Origin: Sweltsa coloradensis
Lineage: Eukaryota; Arthropoda; Insecta; Plecoptera; Chloroperlidae
Assembly (NCBI GenBank): GCA_024449915.1
Contig: JAMZAV010001047.1
Location: 124,001-188,000 of the forward strand
Reading direction: 5' to 3'
DNA: 64,000 nucleotides
Shown: positions 22,694 to 33,920 of the stretch, in pieces
Layout: each line of letters opens with the position of its first letter
Position numbering within the stretch: position 1 is the stretch's first letter
Notes under the pieces: model-generated
The model's input: only the letters and a program-made list of their open reading frames with translations
Database searches by the model: none
What the model was told of the DNA's origin: nothing
Position numbers and translations under genes: made by a program

Positions 22694-23270
22694 TGTTAAT
22701 TCTACAATGCAGAGACGCACAGAACCGCAGTTCGTACTCTCTGGGATCCTTAGACCAACTGACTTTTCAACACCCTCAAAGCCAAGCCAAACTTGACCTC
22801 CTCCTCCTCTCACTGGGTCACCAACCTTAGAATATGACTAAAATAAACTAAAAGACTAATTACTATTAGACATGTCAATCCACACAAACCACTGACTTAT
22901 AAAACACAAAACTTTAAAGACAATTTAAAAAGAAACATTACTACCGGTGCTACTAGTGTAATTACAAAACATATAAATCAAAGCGTTAACACCATAGACA
23001 TCCTATATAATTTGCCTACAATAGGGGTTACACATCAATGGTTAACACACACATAGTGACTAAATGAATGAATAGAATTAAGTTTGTAGGAACCAGTGTG
23101 CTAGCAAAGAAATACAGAAACTTTAGCACAGGGAAACAAACACAAAGAAAGAGTGTGAGACAGCACAATGGCTGTATTGTGAACATTTTGTCAGCATAAC
23201 CAGTTGTAACTCTACCATAATATTTGTTGTCAAACTGTAACTAATTTGTGTCCTCATTCTTATTTCCTAG
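22694..23270. other. Intron 1 sequence, no feature seen
   Basis: AT-rich, with no repeat boundary or coding signal until the exon 2 acceptor. Confidence 0.5.
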
Positions 23271-23499
23271 AGAGATTTGGCAGTTCCAAAATAGATGCCG
23301 AACTTCTAGCACGGTTTGAAAAGGTGACTGGCCAACCAGTCCACCACTTGTTGCGTCGTGGCGTATTCTTCTCTCACCGTGATATGCACACAATACTCAA
23401 CCTGTATGAGCAAGGGAAACCTTTCTACCTTTACACAGGCAGAGGGCCGTCATCGGAAGCAATGCATCTCGGGCATCTTATTCCTTTTATTTTAACCAA
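23271..23499 (+). CDS. WARS1: Tryptophanyl-tRNA synthetase, coding exon 2
   Basis: Encodes residues 48-123 and two bases of codon 124. It opens [20 protein letters not shown]. The class I signature follows: [19 protein letters not shown], in which H113-L-G-H116 stands for the HIGH motif that binds ATP. The acceptor TTATTTCCTAG|AGAG and donor ACCAA|GTAAGC give phases 1 and 2. The first base pair of codon 48 (A+AG) and the last codon (AA+G) both become Lys after joining to neighbours. It is followed ~75 bp later by an inserted LINE end. Confidence 0.95.
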
Positions 23500-23574
23500 G
23501 TAAGCATAATTTATATACGTATTAAAATCATCTTAATGATTTATCATAATATTTCTCGGAACCTTTACTTAGAA

Positions 23575-24055
23575 CTGGGGATGCAGACGATATTTCCTTT
23601 AAAATTCCATGTGCTCGTATTGATGTTTTTAAATTTTCCCCCATCAACCGAATTCAAGGCACCTACAACCAATTGTTTGCCATTAATACAGATATTGACA
23701 TCAACCACATGAAACTTCATTCATTTAAAGCAGCTGTTTATGCCAGTTTACCAGCATGACTCATTTATCACTCGTCACATTATCACCTTTTCACCACTTT
23801 TGTATTTTATAACCTCAGCTTTTTTTCTACGTTCATCTTTGGCTTTCAGCCGTTTTATACATTTCTAGTTTTGTTATTCAAGTTTTGCTTGTTGCATATT
23901 GTTGTATAATTTTTATTTTATAGTACTTGTTCATGTATTTAATGTTTTGTTTATCGTATTTGTATGGTTTTGAATTGATGTCTTAATTGTTTAGTTTTAG
24001 TAACCTAACACTTGTGGGTTTTATACCTGTTGTTGGTGACCAATAAATAATAGCA
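23575..24055 (+). pseudogene. LINE ORF2 C-terminus and 3' UTR, plus strand
   Basis: Encodes DADDISFKIPCARIDVFKFS, then RIQGTYNQLFAINTDIDINH and KLHSFKAAVYASLP before a stop. This is the R-x-x-x-x-x-F-S...TYN-x-L layout common at the end of CR1/Jockey-type ORF2. A 300-bp T-rich 3' UTR ends in an AATAAATAATAG tail. It is strongly 5'-truncated within TrpRS intron 2. Confidence 0.6.
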
Positions 24056-25049
24056 ATGAGCCAATGATCAGTAGTCAAAAAGGTGACAGCTTATCAATCA
24101 ACAATGTCTTTATGAATGTCTCAAAACTCAAAAGGTCAACAGCATGTTTTTTGGCCAGGAAAATAGTACAGAAGTAATAAGTTTTATTAGCCTGTAGATT
24201 AGTACAAAATACAAATATAGGCATCGTGAAGTTTGGTAATACAAGTAAACTAGAGATAAGCTAATGCTAGGTAGATAATTGAATTAGTTAATATATGGTT
24301 ATATTATGTTTATGAACCTTGGTGATGTGTGACAAATTGGAGGCATTGTGTAGTGGAATGCGTTTTGGTCAAGTTCTTTCAGAAAACGAGCAATTCAATA
24401 ATATAGGTCTATTCATTATAGATAAATATAATTAAATATTATTTTAAAAAATCAATTGAAATTTAGGCTTATTATAATTTATAAATTATGTTAAATTTTA
24501 TATTCATAAAACAAGCAATTCAATATTTTTTTCATCAACACTGGTAGAGGTAGGTAATCGGCAAGTCATTGAATATTAGTAATTACAAATTATCAAATGA
24601 TAAAATAATGAAACACGTAGTTGGTCAAGGTTGGATGTTTAGGCTACACCTACATTAGTAGGCCTTCCATACAAGCATAGGCCTACGTGGACCCTGTACC
24701 CTAAGATAATAATAATCATCGTCACTCAGTTCCAACTATGTTGGGTTGAGTACTGGTTTTCCACCATTATCTAGGGCATGAAACTGTAGATACTAAGCTT
24801 GCCAGACTCAGTGTTTCTTCCTCATCATCTGACTCCTTTCTCTCCACCAATTTACTCCACTCTCTTCTGTCCTCCCACAGCTTTACTCTTGCCACATGCT
24901 CCCACACTTCATCTCGTTTTCCAACGTCTTCTTGAATTAATCTCTCTCATTTCTCTCTTGGCCTTCCTACTCTTCTTTTTCCCTCCTCTGCCTAAGATAG
25001 ATAGAAAATGCCTAAGATAATAATAATATTAATTCCATTTTTTCCCCAG
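24056..25049. other. Intron 2 remainder, no gene
   Basis: AT-rich. A pyrimidine-rich stretch at 24815-25000 is open in one frame but has no protein resemblance; it probably belongs to an unrecognised repeat. Confidence 0.4.
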
Positions 25050-25232
25050 GTGGCTTCAGGATGTATTTGAAGTTCCGTTAATAATTCAGCTGACAGATGA
25101 TGAAAAGTTTCTGTGGAAGGATATCAAACTAGAAGATGCCAACAAACTAGCTTATGAGAATGCTAAGGACATCATTGCCTGCGGTTTTGACCCAGAAAAT
25201 ACGTTTATATTCTCAGACTTTGATTTTATTGG
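25050..25232 (+). CDS. WARS1: Tryptophanyl-tRNA synthetase, coding exon 3
   Basis: Encodes codon 124 (last base) to residue 184 plus two bases of Gly185. Residues read [20 protein letters not shown], then [25 protein letters not shown] and DFDFIG: the Rossmann-fold part of the eukaryotic TrpRS catalytic core that helps bind tryptophan. Acceptor TTTTTCCCCAG|G and donor ATTGG|GTACGT. The next intron is 15.5 kb and filled with nested transposons. Confidence 0.95.
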
Positions 25233-25473
25233 GTACGTAAATATTGCTATTAGTTACCTAACTAATTCAGAATAAACCAGACTACCCACAACACAAAAGA
25301 AAGTAATATTTCTGGACTTTTGAAAAAAGTCAATATATTACTGAAATATATTGAAATAAAGAACAGTGTGGAGTCCATTAATACTATTTTAAACAATCTA
25401 ACAATATCCACATAGCTTTTATTTGATGGATGAATTCTTTGAGGCTTGTGTTTGAAAGGAATGCCAAAAGGCT

Positions 25474-26103
25474 AGATCATGTGAATGACAAAAAGAGATA
25501 GGGTGCCAACAGCTTACCTTAAATGTAGTAGGCGCGCCACGAAAGATAACATAAACACAAATACACAAAAATTATGTACTAGTTTTTTTTATGTTATCTT
25601 TCGCAGCGCGCCTACTCCATTAAGAGAACGGGATAGTCGCGATATTAAAACCACGTGAAATTACATTTTTTTCGTGATATCTCGAGAACGATGCAATATA
25701 TTATCTAAAAACTGATTCTAGACCAAAATGTGGTTTTGTTAGAACAATATAATGCAAGAAAGAATATTCATATAATAATTGGTGCGGTTCGTATTTAAGA
25801 CATGCATTTAATTAATTTAAATTCTAATAATTAAAAAAAAATCCAATCTAACTAGCCGATAGGCATTTTTCACACTAGAACTAATAAAAAACTTAATTAC
25901 CATCACATTACAATGTTTTTGTACAGGCTATAGTTCTCACAAAACCACATAGGCCCTATCGGTCTAGAATCAGTTTTTACTTTTTTAGATATTTTGCATC
26001 GTTCTCGAGATATCACCAAAAAACTATAATTTTGCATGGTTTTAATTTCGTGACTATCCCATCCTCTTAAGGTAAGCTCTTGGCACCCTGTCTCTTTGTC
26101 ATT
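25474..26103. mobile_element. Fold-back element, about 270-bp arms, interrupted in its left arm
   Basis: The left arm (GACAAAAAGAGATAGGGTGCC, AGCTTACCTTAA, GATATCTCGAGAACGATGCA, AAAAACTGATTCTAGACC) matches the right arm in reverse complement (25960-26103). A smaller TTAA-flanked element sits in the left arm and is absent from the right, which gives the empty site. Confidence 0.85.
25523..25619. mobile_element. Small palindromic element with TTAA target duplication
   Basis: Flanked by TTAA on both sides (25519-25522 and 25620-25623). The arms are AGTAGGCGCGCCACGAAAGA/TCTTTCGCAGCGCGCCTACT. The undisturbed arm of the host fold-back reads straight across (CTTAAGGTAAGC in reverse), with one TTAA. 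TTAA duplication is the piggyBac-type signature. Confidence 0.7.
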
Positions 26104-26197
26104 CCCTGGCATCTTTGAGGTTTGTGTTGTATAGAGGCCTAATCTAACTCGCTCAAGTTGCTGGATGAATAGGCCCTATGTGGAAAATGATCTTTTA

Positions 26198-26525
26198 ATT
26201 AAGCGAGCGTTTCCATTTGACTCTGCCGGAAAAATTAGTCACTGTTTTTTTTTTTTTTTTGTATGTCTCGCCATAACGTTCGAACGGAGGCTCGGATCGA
26301 GTTGAAATTTTGACCATCCGCAAGCTTTGTTCTCGATTGAATGCCATTAGTTTTGTGGCAAAATCGTCCAAAAAGTTAAAAAGTTACATTAAAGTTAATC
26401 AAAAGTTTTTTTTTCAAACTAAACGGCGACAAAATCTGAGATAGCCAAATCATTTAGAATGTCCGTCCGGTCACGAATATGTTAATTTTATTTTGATCCG
26501 ATAAGTAGTGTAGATGGAAATTACA
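26198..26525 (+). mobile_element. Helentron-like family 3, outer copy, 5' half
   Basis: Begins TTAAGCGAGCGTTTCC and runs through TCTGCCGGAAAAATTAGTCA to AGTAGTGTAGATGGAAATTA, CA. There it is cut by an inverted copy of its own family and resumes at 27213. Confidence 0.85.
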
Positions 26526-27212
26526 CTAGGAAACGCTCAGTTGGACGCGTTGATAAGCGAGCACGTGCTATAGCTAGATCCACATTGCACATTTTTATAA
26601 ATTTTAAAATTTACGACGTTCGCGTTTCCAGTATTATTTATTATTGCCAAGGTATTTGGGTAAACCCGTGTGTAAACCTTTACTTTGTGGATAAAATCCA
26701 CCGCCATCTAGAGGACCTTGACTCCTTGGGAAAACTATTTAAACTCTTTGTTGACAAATAATAGACTGCTTCCTCGAAAGTATTTTTATAACTTCTAGGT
26801 GGCAGTGCATTAGAAACTTCGCGCGTCTTTTCGTTGCCATGGCAACGTTACTTTTGTTATAATGTAATTTCCATCTACACTACTTATCGGATCAAAATAA
26901 AATTAACATATTCGTGACCGGACGGACATTCTAAATGATTTGGCCATCTCAGATTTTGTCGCCGGTTAGTTTGAAAAAAAAAACTTTCGATTAACTTTAA
27001 TGTAACTTTTTAACTTTTTGAACGATTTTGCCAAAAAACTAATGGCATTCAATCGAGAACGAAGCTTGCGGATGGTCAAAATTTCAACTCGATCCGAGCC
27101 TCCGTTCGAACGTTATGGCGAGACATACAAACAAAAAAAAAAAAAAAAAAAAAAAAAACAAAAAAACAGTGACTAATTTTTCCGGCAGAGTCAAATGGAA
27201 ACGCTCGCTTAA
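26526..27212 (-). mobile_element. Helentron-like family 3, inner copy inserted in its own family
   Basis: Complete minus copy: starts TTAAGCGAGCG at the right, ends at the left with GCGTTTCCTAG. It sits exactly between ...GGAAATTACA and TTATAAC... of the outer copy. The intact copy at 20803-21462 has those bases joined, so the insertion caused no target duplication and lies between A and T. Confidence 0.9.
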
Positions 27213-27547
27213 TTATAACACAAAAGTAAAAGACGCGCAAAGTTTCTAATGCACTGCCACCTAGAAGTAATCAAAATACTTTCGAGGAAGCAGTCTATTA
27301 TTTGTCACCAAAGAGTTTAAATAGTTTTCCCAAGGAGTCAAGGTCCTCTAGATGGCGGTGGATTTTATCCACAAAGTAAAGGTTTACACACGGGTTTACC
27401 TAAATACCTTGGCAATAATAAATAATATTGGAAACATGGCCCTGTGGACAGCGAACGTCGCAAATTTTAAAATTTAAAAAAATGTGCAATGTGGGTCTAG
27501 CTATAGCACGTGCTCGCTTATCAACGCGTCCAACTGAGCGTTTCCTA
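27213..27547 (+). mobile_element. Helentron-like family 3, outer copy, 3' half
   Basis: Resumes TTATAACACAAAAGTAA and continues to CGTGCTCGCTTATCAACGCG, TCCAACTGAGCGTTTCCTAG, followed by T. Together with 26198-26525 it makes one complete family 3 element. 27548-27924 then holds no recognisable feature. Confidence 0.85.
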
Positions 27548-27924
27548 GTTATTTTAATGTGGTGGCTACCGGAGAGTATGACTTTTGCGTAATTACAACA
27601 TTGTTCTGTCCAGTTGTTTTTAAATGTTCTTTGATTTTATGGTTTATGTATGTTGTTTTTATGTTTTATCAAAAATTCAAAACTCATATTATGTTGTCTA
27701 ATTATGTAAATTTGTACATAAGTAGTAGCCTAGCACTGATTTGACAACTTCGTATGCTTGCATGTCCTTCTGATGTGCACATGAGTGACCAATGTTGAAG
27801 GCTTTTCTATTTATAAATAAATTTATAAATAAACAATATAGGGCAGGTCTCCGTCTAAGACCTTCCACTGTGTGCTCTGCTCACCAAAATTTATTTTCCA
27901 TACTAGACAAGCAAAAAACAGCAA

Positions 27925-28480
27925 TTGGATGAGCAAAGCGAAGACTTCAATTTCACTGACCCCTCAAAAAATTTAGCTTCAATGTTTTTTTGTCTGTTTG
28001 TTCGCTCTCTACCAGGCAAACGGCATATCCGATCTTGATGAAAATTGGAGGGGACCTTCGAAATCTCTGAACTTAGACCTGCCACGTTTTTGGGTACAAT
28101 CGAAGAAATATTTCTCATGAATATCATACTTCTACGTTTTTTTTTTTTTTTTAAATTTTAGTGCGATATTTTCGTGACATTCGGGCCGATTCTGACCAAA
28201 CGGGTGGGGCTACAACGTTTTTATTTTACTTGTACATTAAGGTAATGGTTATGTATTGGTTTTTGAAAGAAAAAGTTAGCCAGAATCCATAGAATGAAGG
28301 TTTTAATAGTATGAGTTTTTTAGGTACATAATAACAATTAACAATAGAAACTTGACAACAATCACCTACAATGCGTTCAAAAAGCTCTTGCAAAAGTTAA
28401 GAGATCCCATGCAAACTAAAAACTTACAAAAAAGCTCATCCATCAACGCGACTAAAAACAGCGTTTGCGAAGCTTCCTAG
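27925..28480 (+). mobile_element. Helentron-like family 1, complete copy c
   Basis: 5' TTGGATGAGCAAAGCGAAGAC; 3' GCTCATCCATCAACGCGACT, AAAAACAGCGTTTGCGAAGC, TTCCTAG, then T. It has one interior module. From 28481 to 28939 no feature is seen. Confidence 0.9.
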
Positions 28481-28947
28481 TTAGGGATATGGACTAGGCC
28501 CTAATAAGAATCTTCTGAGAAGATCAATTTGCTTTTTTATTATTTTGGTTGAAGCATACTCCTGCTATTGTGGCTTACATAATTTCACAGTAGGGCCTAC
28601 TGTGGACATTATAATGTCCACAACAACTATTCAATTTGAGAGCTGATTTTTTTAAAATTTAGCTTCCACTTAGCCTACTTGACTTGAGGGTGACATATTT
28701 TGGAACCTTTGTTTGTCGGGACTAAGACAATATTTGTAGGCCTACCAGAAATAATCTTAGAATACATTCATGATTTTAAAAATAACAACAATAAAAATCA
28801 GTAAATCACACACCCTGAATTTTAACCTGGGTTGCTACTCACTGGCTTAACTTTAAAATTGCAATTTTTATGTCTTCATGCACAGACTGCTTGAAAATGG
28901 AGCTGGAGACTCTGAAATATTGCAATTTTAAAGTAATTAACCTGGGT

Positions 28948-29370
28948 TAGGGATGAGTCTTTTAAACGCGCATGTAGAGTTTTAGATTTTTGTTGTTGTA
29001 ATAAATGAAAATGTTATTTTGTAATCACTTTAGGAGCCTACACAAACACGAGCTAACAAATTAAGGCAATAATTTTCTAAAAGTGCTTAATTTTGGTGGA
29101 GGTGCCGGGTCCGAAGCTGTACAAAGGCATCTTGTCTGTTACACATGGTGGAATGCTGGGCCATTTTTATGTGAGAGTGAGAATAAAACCGTTGTTAATT
29201 ATTCGTCGGCCGGTCATAAGTACAAAATTACGATTTTTGTTGTAAAACCATTTTATTTTAATTTTTTATTTATTATTATTTTAATTTTTTTTAGAAAGTA
29301 GGGCTTAAAATGTTTAAACGGAAATTTCAAGGGGTTAAACGTTTAGGATTAAACGCTTTTCCCATCCCTA
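28948..29370. mobile_element. hAT-type MITE, TAGGGATG ends, copy 1
   Basis: Ends TAGGGATGAG and TTTTCCCATCCCTA with flanking 8-mers ACCTGGGT and ACCTAGGT. The interior matches the copy at 58341-58795 (blocks TTTTGGTGGAGGTGCCGGGT, CATCTTGTCTGTTACACATG, ACCGTTGTTAATTATTCG). The similar short reading frames in both copies follow from shared DNA, not from selection I can show. Confidence 0.85.
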
Positions 29371-29422
29371 ACCTAGGTTAAAGTTCCAAAGTCGTTGCTA
29401 GACAAGTGAGTGAGCCATGTGA

Positions 29423-30190
29423 TTGGATGAGCGTAGCGAAGATTCCATTTCACTACACTGGAGAAAAAAATCCGGAATGTTTTTTTTCTTTTTTCTTTTT
29501 TTTGTATTTTTGTCTGTTTGTTAACACGATTCCGGCTAAACCGATACTCCGATTGCGATGAAATTTTATGGAGACCTTCGAAATCTCTGAACTTAGAACT
29601 GCACCGTACGAAAAATTGATCAAAAAATTATTTTTCTTGAAAATCGCAATTTTACGATTTTTTTCGTTTTTCTTTTTTGTTTTTGTTTGTATTTTTGTGT
29701 GTTTGTTAACACGATTCCGGCTAAACCGATACTCCAATTGCGATGAAATTTTCTGGAGACCTTTGAAATCTTTAAACTTAGAACTGCCACGTTTTTGGGT
29801 ACAATCGAAGAAATATTTCTAATGAATATCGTACTTTCACGATTTTTTTAACGATTTTTAGTGCGATATTTTCGTGACATTTGGGCTGATTCTGACCAAA
29901 CAGGTGGGGCTACAACGTTCATATTTCACATGGACATTAAGGTAATGGTTATGTATTGCTTTTTGAAAGAAAAAGTTGAAAAAGTTGGCCAGAATCCATA
30001 GAAATAAATTTTTTTAATATGAGTTTTTTTGAGGTTTATAATAACAATTAACAAGTAACAATAGAAACTTGACAACAATCACCTACAATGCATTCAAAAA
30101 GCACTTGTAAAGGAAAAGTGGACCTACAAAAACTAAAAACTTACAAAAACGCTCATTCATCAACGCGGCGGGACTAAAGCGTTTTCCTAG
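29423..30190 (+). mobile_element. Helentron-like family 1, complete copy d, nested in family 2
   Basis: 5' TTGGATGAGCGTAGCG; 3' TCATCAACGCGGCGGGACTA, AAGCGTTTTCCTAG, then T. The 5' module (CGATTCCGGCTAAACCGATA) is present twice (about 29525 and 29712), so module duplication also affects the 5' half. Confidence 0.9.
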
Positions 30191-30446
30191 TGAGTACCCG
30201 GTAACATTCCCTTTCATCCCTCTACCTAAGGCTGGATCGAGCATGGTTCTTTCCTCCCTAGCCTATCATAGGCTAGCTAAAGTGGTGCATTATGACAGTT
30301 GACGCACCCTTATACCAACTAAACTCAAAACCCTATATTTATACCTAGTCCTATATCGATCAACTTAAATGCAAATGTTCCCGGGTAGCCCTACTCAACA
30401 CATGACTCGCTCACTCGTCTAACAACGACTTTTGTGTTTTCCTAGT

Positions 30447-30515
30447 CTCGATGGCTAAGGCGCCTTTATACCCAGAATGTTGGAGACCCGGGTTCAAGCA
30501 ACGGTTGGGATAAGT
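30447..30515 (+). repeat. tRNA-like segment inside family 2 (copy b)
   Basis: GATGGCTAAGGCGCC as an A-box region and GACCCGGGTTCAAG as a B-box region, about 45 nt apart. It lies antisense to the element, immediately beside the CCTAGT junction. The same arrangement recurs at 38755-38815, 50948-51000, 59107-59180 and 62190-62250. Confidence 0.6.
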
Positions 30516-30966
30516 TTGAAAATGATAGAACATGTTTTGAAATGCATACAGTACTATGGATAACATAGCCAGTACAAAATACAAGTAAAGATTGCAAGGT
30601 TTACTCAATCTCCCAGCTCTATTTGGGGGAACCTTATACGTGAAAGATTCAATACACCTTGGTCACTGCATGCAATTTTCACAGCCTGACAAAATAATAA
30701 CAAATAAAAATAAAAAAACTAAAACCATTGTCGTTAAATTAAATCGCACACGTTTGCAGCCTATTTTTCAATTTATTATTTCTTGTAGGTTTAAATCGCA
30801 ATGGATGCTTCTGATTTTGTAAGCATTTCTCAATAAACTCGTTCCGGATGTCTGTTTAAAATTTCAGCGTAATCTGTTCAGCGCTTCGGCTGATTTTTAG
30901 CGCACACACCATCATCACAAGCGCAGTTTATCTTGAATTGTAGACTTCGTTTGCTGCACTCACTCG

Positions 30967-31695
30967 TCACCGGCCATTCGCCGAGCATACACATAATTGT
31001 AATGTTCAGTTGAAGTGCACAAAAAAGGGAGATACCATCCTACTTATAATAATTATTGTAAAAATTACTCTTAAGCCCAAAATTGAGAAATACCTAGTGT
31101 AAATTTGTTTCATTTCAAATTTGGGTGGCGCTGCAGTGCCACAGTGCCTTCGGTCTAGCCGCCACTGCTACATGTTCTGCCTAAAATACAAAACTTAAAT
31201 TGGTCTAGATCTTGAAACTTGCTGAAATTCCAAGAATGGATTTAAGAATTTAAGTTAAGTAGTTTTTACATTACCTATTTAAAAAATAAATAAAGTTAAC
31301 AAGTTGCTTTTTTTTAAGGGGGTAGTGCCTTTTTTTAGAACTTATTTATATACAAAGTTCATTATTTTGGGGAATGTGCCCAAGTCTATTCCATTTCATG
31401 AAAATGAGCTATTGAATTGACATTAGGAAGGCCTACCTGGGTTACCCAAACTCGTTCCGAATAGGCCTACAAGGGTTTAAAGCTTATTCGGGTATGATTG
31501 TCGAATTGAACCACATAAACAACCTGAAACATAGCAACTTTACAGGAATTAAATGCATTAGTCATTGATCACGATTGAAATTTGAAACTACTCCACAGAT
31601 CATACTGTGACTCACAAGTTGAATGGTTTGGTAGTCCCAGACATAGAGTAGAGCATTGCCTCTTAAATTCTGTTGATTAATTCACATTGTAGCTG
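30967..31695. other. No recognisable feature
   Basis: AT-rich intron sequence without repeat ends or coding signal. Confidence 0.4.
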
Positions 31696-31697
31696 TT

Positions 31698-31980
31698 ATT
31701 AGAAGAGTGAGCGCAGCGAACGAAGTCTAACAACTCAGGTCTAGCGGAACAGCATTAACTGTGAGGATTTCTGTTTGTTCGATGCCATACGGCCGAACGG
31801 CCAAACAAATTGAGCTGAAGTTTTGAACAGACATCCGTAACCAGTGACCTTAGAACTGCTAACAAAATGAGTAATATCTGTTGCGATTTAAAATTGCCAG
31901 AAATAAAAATGTGAAAAATATGAGCCATAGATAGCAATTATTTTAAATTTCCATATGCTAAGAACAACTATGGTTATAAA
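31698..31980 (+). mobile_element. Helentron-like family 2, 5' fragment
   Basis: Starts near TTAGAAGAGTGAGCGCAGCG, AACGAAGTCTAACA and passes ATACGGCCGAACGGCCAAAC, GAACAGACATCCG and GCTAACAAAATGAG. It is cut off where the family 1 element starts at 31983. Confidence 0.75.
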
Positions 31981-31982
31981 AA

Positions 31983-32747
31983 CTAGGAAGCTTCGCAAAC
32001 GCTTTTTCAGGTGCGTTGTTGGATGAGCGTAATTTTTTAAAAACGAAAAAAGCGTAAAATACAGATTTTCACGAGACATAATTTTTCGATTACGCTCAAA
32101 TTTCACACGAATATATAACTTCATAAAATTAAGGTTCTGTGAAAATATCATAACAATCTGGAAAAAGCATGTAGGTGTTATAAGTCGAAAAAATAAAAAA
32201 AAAAAAAAATCGTAAAATTGCAATTACAAGGAGAAATAATTTTTCGATTACGCTCAAATTTCACACGAATATATAAATTCATAAAATTAAGGTTCTGTGA
32301 AAAAATCATCACAATCGGATAAAGCATGTAGGTGTTATAAGCCAAAAAAATAAAAACAAATCGTAAAATTGTGATATTCATGAGAAATATTTTTTAGATT
32401 ACGCTCAAATTTCACACGAATATAAATTCATAAAATTAAGGTTCTGTGAAAAAATCATTACAATCAGACAAAGCATGTAGGCCTAGGTGTTATAAGTCGA
32501 AGAAATGTTTTAAAAATCGTAAAAAAATCGTAAAATTGCGATTTTCATGAGAAACATTTTTTCTATTGAGCTCAAAAACGTGGCAGTTCTAAGTTCAGAG
32601 ATTTCGAAGGCCTCCATAAAATTTCATCACAATCGGAGTATCGGTTTAGCCGGAATCGTGTTAACAGACAGACAAAAATACAAAAAAAAACATTCCGGAT
32701 TTTTTTCTCCAGTGTAGTGAAATGGAATCTTCGCTACGCTCATCCAA
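31983..32747 (-). mobile_element. Helentron-like family 1, complete copy e with four interior modules
   Basis: Minus-strand 5' end TTGGATGAGCGTAGCGAAG at 32747; 3' end GCGTTTGCGAAGCTTCCTAG at 31983. A ~125-150-bp module (GCTCAAATTTCACACGAATA, AAATTAAGGTTCTGTGAAAA, AAGCATGTAGGTGTTATAAG) is repeated about four times with small changes. Confidence 0.9.
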
Positions 32748-32868
32748 TAAATAAACAATTATGAAAATTGTCGACATAAAATATCTCCAAGTCGGTTGTT
32801 ATCACGTGTTTTGTTTTTGTTGTTCTTAAGGCTATTCGACCGCATTTTTCTACTTTCTAAAATATGCT

Positions 32869-33920
32869 TAGGGTTACCGGATTTTCCGGGACAGTACCCT
32901 TTTTCTTGTTGCTGTCCCGGTGTCCCATTTTCGGGATGCCAAATTGTCCCAGAAATCGAAAATCCAAATTCCAAATAGTCGTAGCAAATTTCTGCTTTCA
33001 AATATTTCGCGGCACCGACGGCCCGGCGGCTGGGCCGGGACCGGAATCGAGGTTATTGCAAACATATGCGCAATGTAACCAATGTTGTCATTGAGCGGCG
33101 AGTCGAGCTCAAGGCCAGGGCAGCGGGCAGGCGACAGTACAGTGTCAGCCCTCTAGTACTAGTAGGCTAGTCGTTGTCAATGATTCACCGCACCGTCACC
33201 GTTGTGTAGTCAGTGTTAAGTTTGCGTTGTGACATTGCTTAGCTTACAGACTGTGCCAGTGGTGTGTGTGTGTGTGTGTGTGTGTGTGTGACAAAATACA
33301 ATGGCCAAACGCAAGTGTCGTTTTTCAGACAAACTGAAAGAGGAATATCCGTTCTTGTCTAGAAATACGCAAATTGAAGGAAAAGTTTATATTTCTGTGT
33401 GCCGTAGTGTGTTCGGGATAGAGCATGGTGGATGTTCAGACATTTTAGATAATTTAAAATCGAAGAAACACAAAGCTGGTTTAGAAGCAAAGTGCACAAG
33501 CCGTAAAATTAGTGACTGTTTTACAAGGGTAACGGCTGGGAATGAGGAACTTGAGGTCGCTGCAAAAGAGGGGACGTTTGCATACCATACAGTAATGCAC
33601 AACCAAAGTTTTAATTCCATGGACTGCACCCCCCTCCCCCCCCAGTGCCAATCACTAGCGGGGATGTAATATAATCTATCACCTCAGTGACCCACTTCTG
33701 TTTGGTGGGTTTCCAGTTTTGACTGCACAAAAACTACATTATTTTGGTATCGCATTCAGCCCACAACTTTTTTCTAAAACGCACCAAAACCTGATTTTAA
33801 AAATTATCGCCTGCGGCGCTATTGAACCCCTCGTGCTTGGTCCCTTTCCACGAATGTACATGGCACATGGGTAAATAATTATTTGTCTCGGATTTTCTTC
33901 TGAGAAATATGGTAACCCTA
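32869..33920 (+). mobile_element. Deletion-derived hAT transposon with 8-bp target duplication
   Basis: Ends TAGGGTTACC and GGTAACCCTA; flanking 8-mers AATATGCT and AATATACT. It keeps the start of a transposase gene (33301-33669) but at 1052 bp is too short for the catalytic domain. A (GT)n run (33260-33291) precedes the ORF, and a C-rich run marks the probable deletion joint. Confidence 0.9.
33301..33669 (+). pseudogene. hAT transposase, N-terminal remnant with zinc-finger region
   Basis: The frame starts MAKRKCRFSDKLKEEYPFLS and continues VYISVCRSVFGIEHGGCSDI, then KSKKHKAGLEAK and FAYHTVMHNQSFNSMDC. This layout (Cys-x2-Cys ... His-x-x-x-x-His style finger, then the 'KEGTFAYHTV' helix) is the start of a widespread group of animal hAT transposases. 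After MDCTP the frame runs into a poly-C joint and 12 unrelated residues. The RNase H-like DDE core and C-terminal dimerisation domain are gone. Confidence 0.8.

Larger units (their letters stand above)
29373..30966 (-). mobile_element. Helentron-like family 2, copy b, split by a family 1 element
   Basis: On the minus strand it starts near 30966 (GACGAGTGAGTGCAGCAAAC, GAAGTC) and passes the TCAGCCGAAGCGCTGAACAG core. It then includes the tRNA-like segment (30515-30447) and CTAG...GACGAGTGAG words, and ends near 29373 (CCTAGG side). A complete family 1 element (29423-30190) interrupts it between CATGTGA and TGAGTACCCGG, which are joined in other copies. Confidence 0.8.

Noticed and set aside
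24799..25020. 73-residue pyrimidine-rich frame before exon 3
   Set aside because: Low-complexity Ser/Leu/Pro translation of a CT-rich stretch; no family resemblance and no splice fit.
29083..29301. Open frame resembling one at 58504-58689 (NFGG..., HLVCYTWW)
   Set aside because: Both are within copies of one hAT-type MITE; length and end differ and there is no transposase motif.
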